A DNA stretch of 64,000 nucleotides, taken from positions 1,529,088 through 1,593,087 of the forward strand of contig NZ_JACXXJ020000003.1 of NCBI RefSeq assembly GCF_014926405.1. The letters are read 5' to 3'. Under the pieces are notes generated by a model that saw only the letters and a list, made by a program, of their open reading frames with translations, searched no databases and was not told the origin of the DNA. Position numbers and translations under genes: made by a program. Below, piece after piece: positions 62,792 to 64,000 of this stretch. The stretch comes from Agrobacterium vitis (lineage in GTDB: Bacteria > Pseudomonadota > Alphaproteobacteria > Rhizobiales > Rhizobiaceae). Position 1 is the stretch's first letter. The number at the start of each line of letters is the position of its first letter.

Positions 62792-64000
62792 GTTCCGCTC
62801 CGGCGATCCTTGCAGCAGCGTATCGGTTCGGCGGCATCGAAAGGCCAAGATTGTCTCGAAGGGTCGCGCCCTCATATTCCTCTCGGAATAACCCGCGACG
62901 ACGCAGTTCCGGCAGAACAAGCTTGACGAAGTCGTCGAGACTGGAAGGCAGCGTGGGGAACATCAAGATGAACCCGTCGGCGGCACGTGTCTCGAACCAT
63001 TCTTCCATATAGTCGGCGATCTGCGTTGGCGTGCCGGTAATGCCATTGCCGGTATGTCGTTCGGCATAGTGGCGGATGAGCTGGCCCACCGTCTGACCCT
63101 GCTTCACAAACTCCACTAGCTGATCGAACATCTTGCGCGATCCTTTCGGCTCGGCCGGCAAACGGTCCATTGGAAATGGTTGGTCGAACGGAACGCCGCG
63201 AAGATCGGCTTCCAGGAACTCCGAAAGCATCAGGCGTCCGACGTCCGGATGCAGGTTGTCGATCAGGAAATCAACCTTAGCCTTGGCTTCGGTCTCGGTC
63301 TCGCCGACATTGATAACAATGCCCGGCATGATCTTCATGTCGTTGGGATTGCGCCCAAAGGCCGGCATGCGCCCCTTGACGTTCTGGTAAAAGGCGCGAT
63401 TGCTGTCGATATTGGAGGCAAGGCTGAACACGATTTCGGACGTGCGGGCGGCAAGTGCCATGCCGGCTTCCGATCCGCCGGCTTGGGCAATCACCGGCCG
63501 GCCCTGGGCGGACGGCGCAATGTTCAGCGGTCCGCGAACCTGGAAATTCTTGCCGACATGGTTGAGGATATGGAGCTTGTCCTTGTCGTAATAGACGCCC
63601 TCTCCGCGATCGAGCAGAAGCGCATCTCGTTCGAAACTGTCCCAGAGCCCGAACACGACATCGATAAATTCCTGGGCGCGCTCATAACGGACGGCATGCG
63701 GATCGAGGCCCAGGCGGTTGAAGTTGTACCCAGTTTCGTCGTGGTCCGAAGTAACGACGTTCCAACAGGCGCGGCCGTTGCTGAGCTGATCGATCGACGC
63801 GAAGATGCGGGCGACGTTGAACGGCTCGTAATAGCTCGTTGATAGGGTTGAGACCAAGCCCAGCTTGTCGGTCATCACCGACAGCGCCGATATGAGCGAG
63901 AGGGGTTCGAAACGGTTCGCCTTTGTCGGGCTGCGCGACAAAGCATCTGGATCCCCGACACCGGCAGCGGCGGAGTCGGCCAAAAACATGAAATCGAACT
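62784..64000 (-). CDS. FMN-dependent monooxygenase (NtaA/SnaA/DszA family), N-terminus cut by window end
   Basis: At least 405 residues, with FDFMFLADSAAAG at the window edge showing that the start lies beyond 64000. Family marks: PLSLISALSVMTDKLGLVST, FNVARIFASIDQLSNGRACW and NVVTSDHDETGYNF. GNGITGTPTQIADYMEEWFE is the usual C-terminal motif. Enzymes of this group use FMNH2 from a partner reductase to attack nitrilotriacetate, EDTA, sulfonates or similar compounds. The reductase gene is coupled downstream. The substrate is unknown. Confidence 0.93.
   Translation of the reverse strand, partial: FDFMFLADSAAAGVGDPDALSRSPTKANRFEPLSLISALSVMTDKLGLVSTLSTSYYEPFNVARIFASIDQLSNGRACWNVVTSDHDETGYNFNRLGLDPHAVRYERAQEFIDVVFGLWDSFERDALLLDRGEGVYYDKDKLHILNHVGKNFQVRGPLNIAPSAQGRPVIAQAGGSEAGMALAARTSEIVFSLASNIDSNRAFYQNVKGRMPAFGRNPNDMKIMPGIVINVGETETEAKAKVDFLIDNLHPDVGRLMLSEFLEADLRGVPFDQPFPMDRLPAEPKGSRKMFDQLVEFVKQGQTVGQLIRHYAERHTGNGITGTPTQIADYMEEWFETRAADGFILMFPTLPSSLDDFVKLVLPELRRRGLFREEYEGATLRDNLGLSMPPNRYAAARIAGAEHG

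Noticed and set aside
1..64000. CRISPR array, tRNA or rRNA genes, riboswitches
   Set aside because: No regularly spaced direct repeats, cloverleaf-like sequences or rRNA segments were noticed; reading by eye could miss a diverged tRNA.

Overview
The window looks like an accessory region of an Agrobacterium/Rhizobium-type (Rhizobiaceae) genome. Pointers are a conjugation system of the Ti/rhizobial-plasmid type (traG-traD-traC diverging from traA-traF-traB-traH), a TraR/TraM quorum-sensing pair whose residues match the Ti-plasmid proteins, an alphaproteobacterial SOS box (GAAC-N7-GAAC), an Agrobacterium-style type VI secretion VgrG module and many rhizobial insertion-sequence types. No rRNA, tRNA, CRISPR array, repABC, trb operon or traI is visible, so the mating-pair apparatus, the AHL synthase and the replication functions must lie elsewhere or be absent.

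Layout. 1-3.7 kb: T6SS spike module on the minus strand (vgrG, DUF2169 adaptor, start of a PAAR-like DUF4150 protein that runs off the edge). 4.0-5.1 kb: a stand-alone WGR protein and two small overlapping genes behind an SOS box. 5.1-13.4 kb: DNA transfer and replication (Dtr) genes with an oriT and an 18-bp tra box between traC and traA. 13.5-17.6 kb: a second LuxR-type receptor gene, a perfect lux-box-like palindrome and a translationally coupled pair (a methyltransferase-fold protein and a protein resembling the bacillithiol-synthase BshC family), followed by a GNAT acetyltransferase. This is the best candidate for an undescribed system. 17.6-21.2 kb: stability or stress genes (Fic protein with palindromic repeats at both ends, a GSU2403-type nucleotidyltransferase, an XRE regulator).

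21.6-29.5 kb: a peptide-type ABC importer (binding protein, two permeases, double ATPase) co-directional with a CapA-family protein and a peptidase T-like enzyme, suggesting uptake and breakdown of an unusual peptide. 29.9-30.9 kb: convergent traM and traR. 31.5-33.2 kb: an IS30 element lying against a truncated IS1182-type transposase. 33.3-35.0 kb: two VOC proteins, a tiny DUF2256 gene and a C-terminal scrap of dnaE2. 35.1-44.6 kb: LysR regulator, isochorismatase-like hydrolase, XapX protein, amidohydrolase, DoxX, MFS transporter, Tat-exported alpha/beta hydrolase and two AraC regulators. Three promoters in this block share a paired TGCAATT motif, so it is probably one regulon.

44.6-48.0 kb: decayed mobile-element territory (IS30 scar, frameshifted IS5, AraC fragment) around an SDR gene. 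48.2-52.7 kb: two GH13 enzymes (alpha-glucosidase and trehalose synthase-like) with a luciferase-like oxidoreductase. 52.9-54.9 kb: an IS6 element and two gene fragments. 54.9-64.0 kb: a polar amino-acid ABC importer with CoA-transferase, HMG-CoA-lyase-like enzyme and HisC-like aminotransferase, a divergent LysR gene, and a flavin reductase plus FMN-dependent monooxygenase pair cut by the window end.
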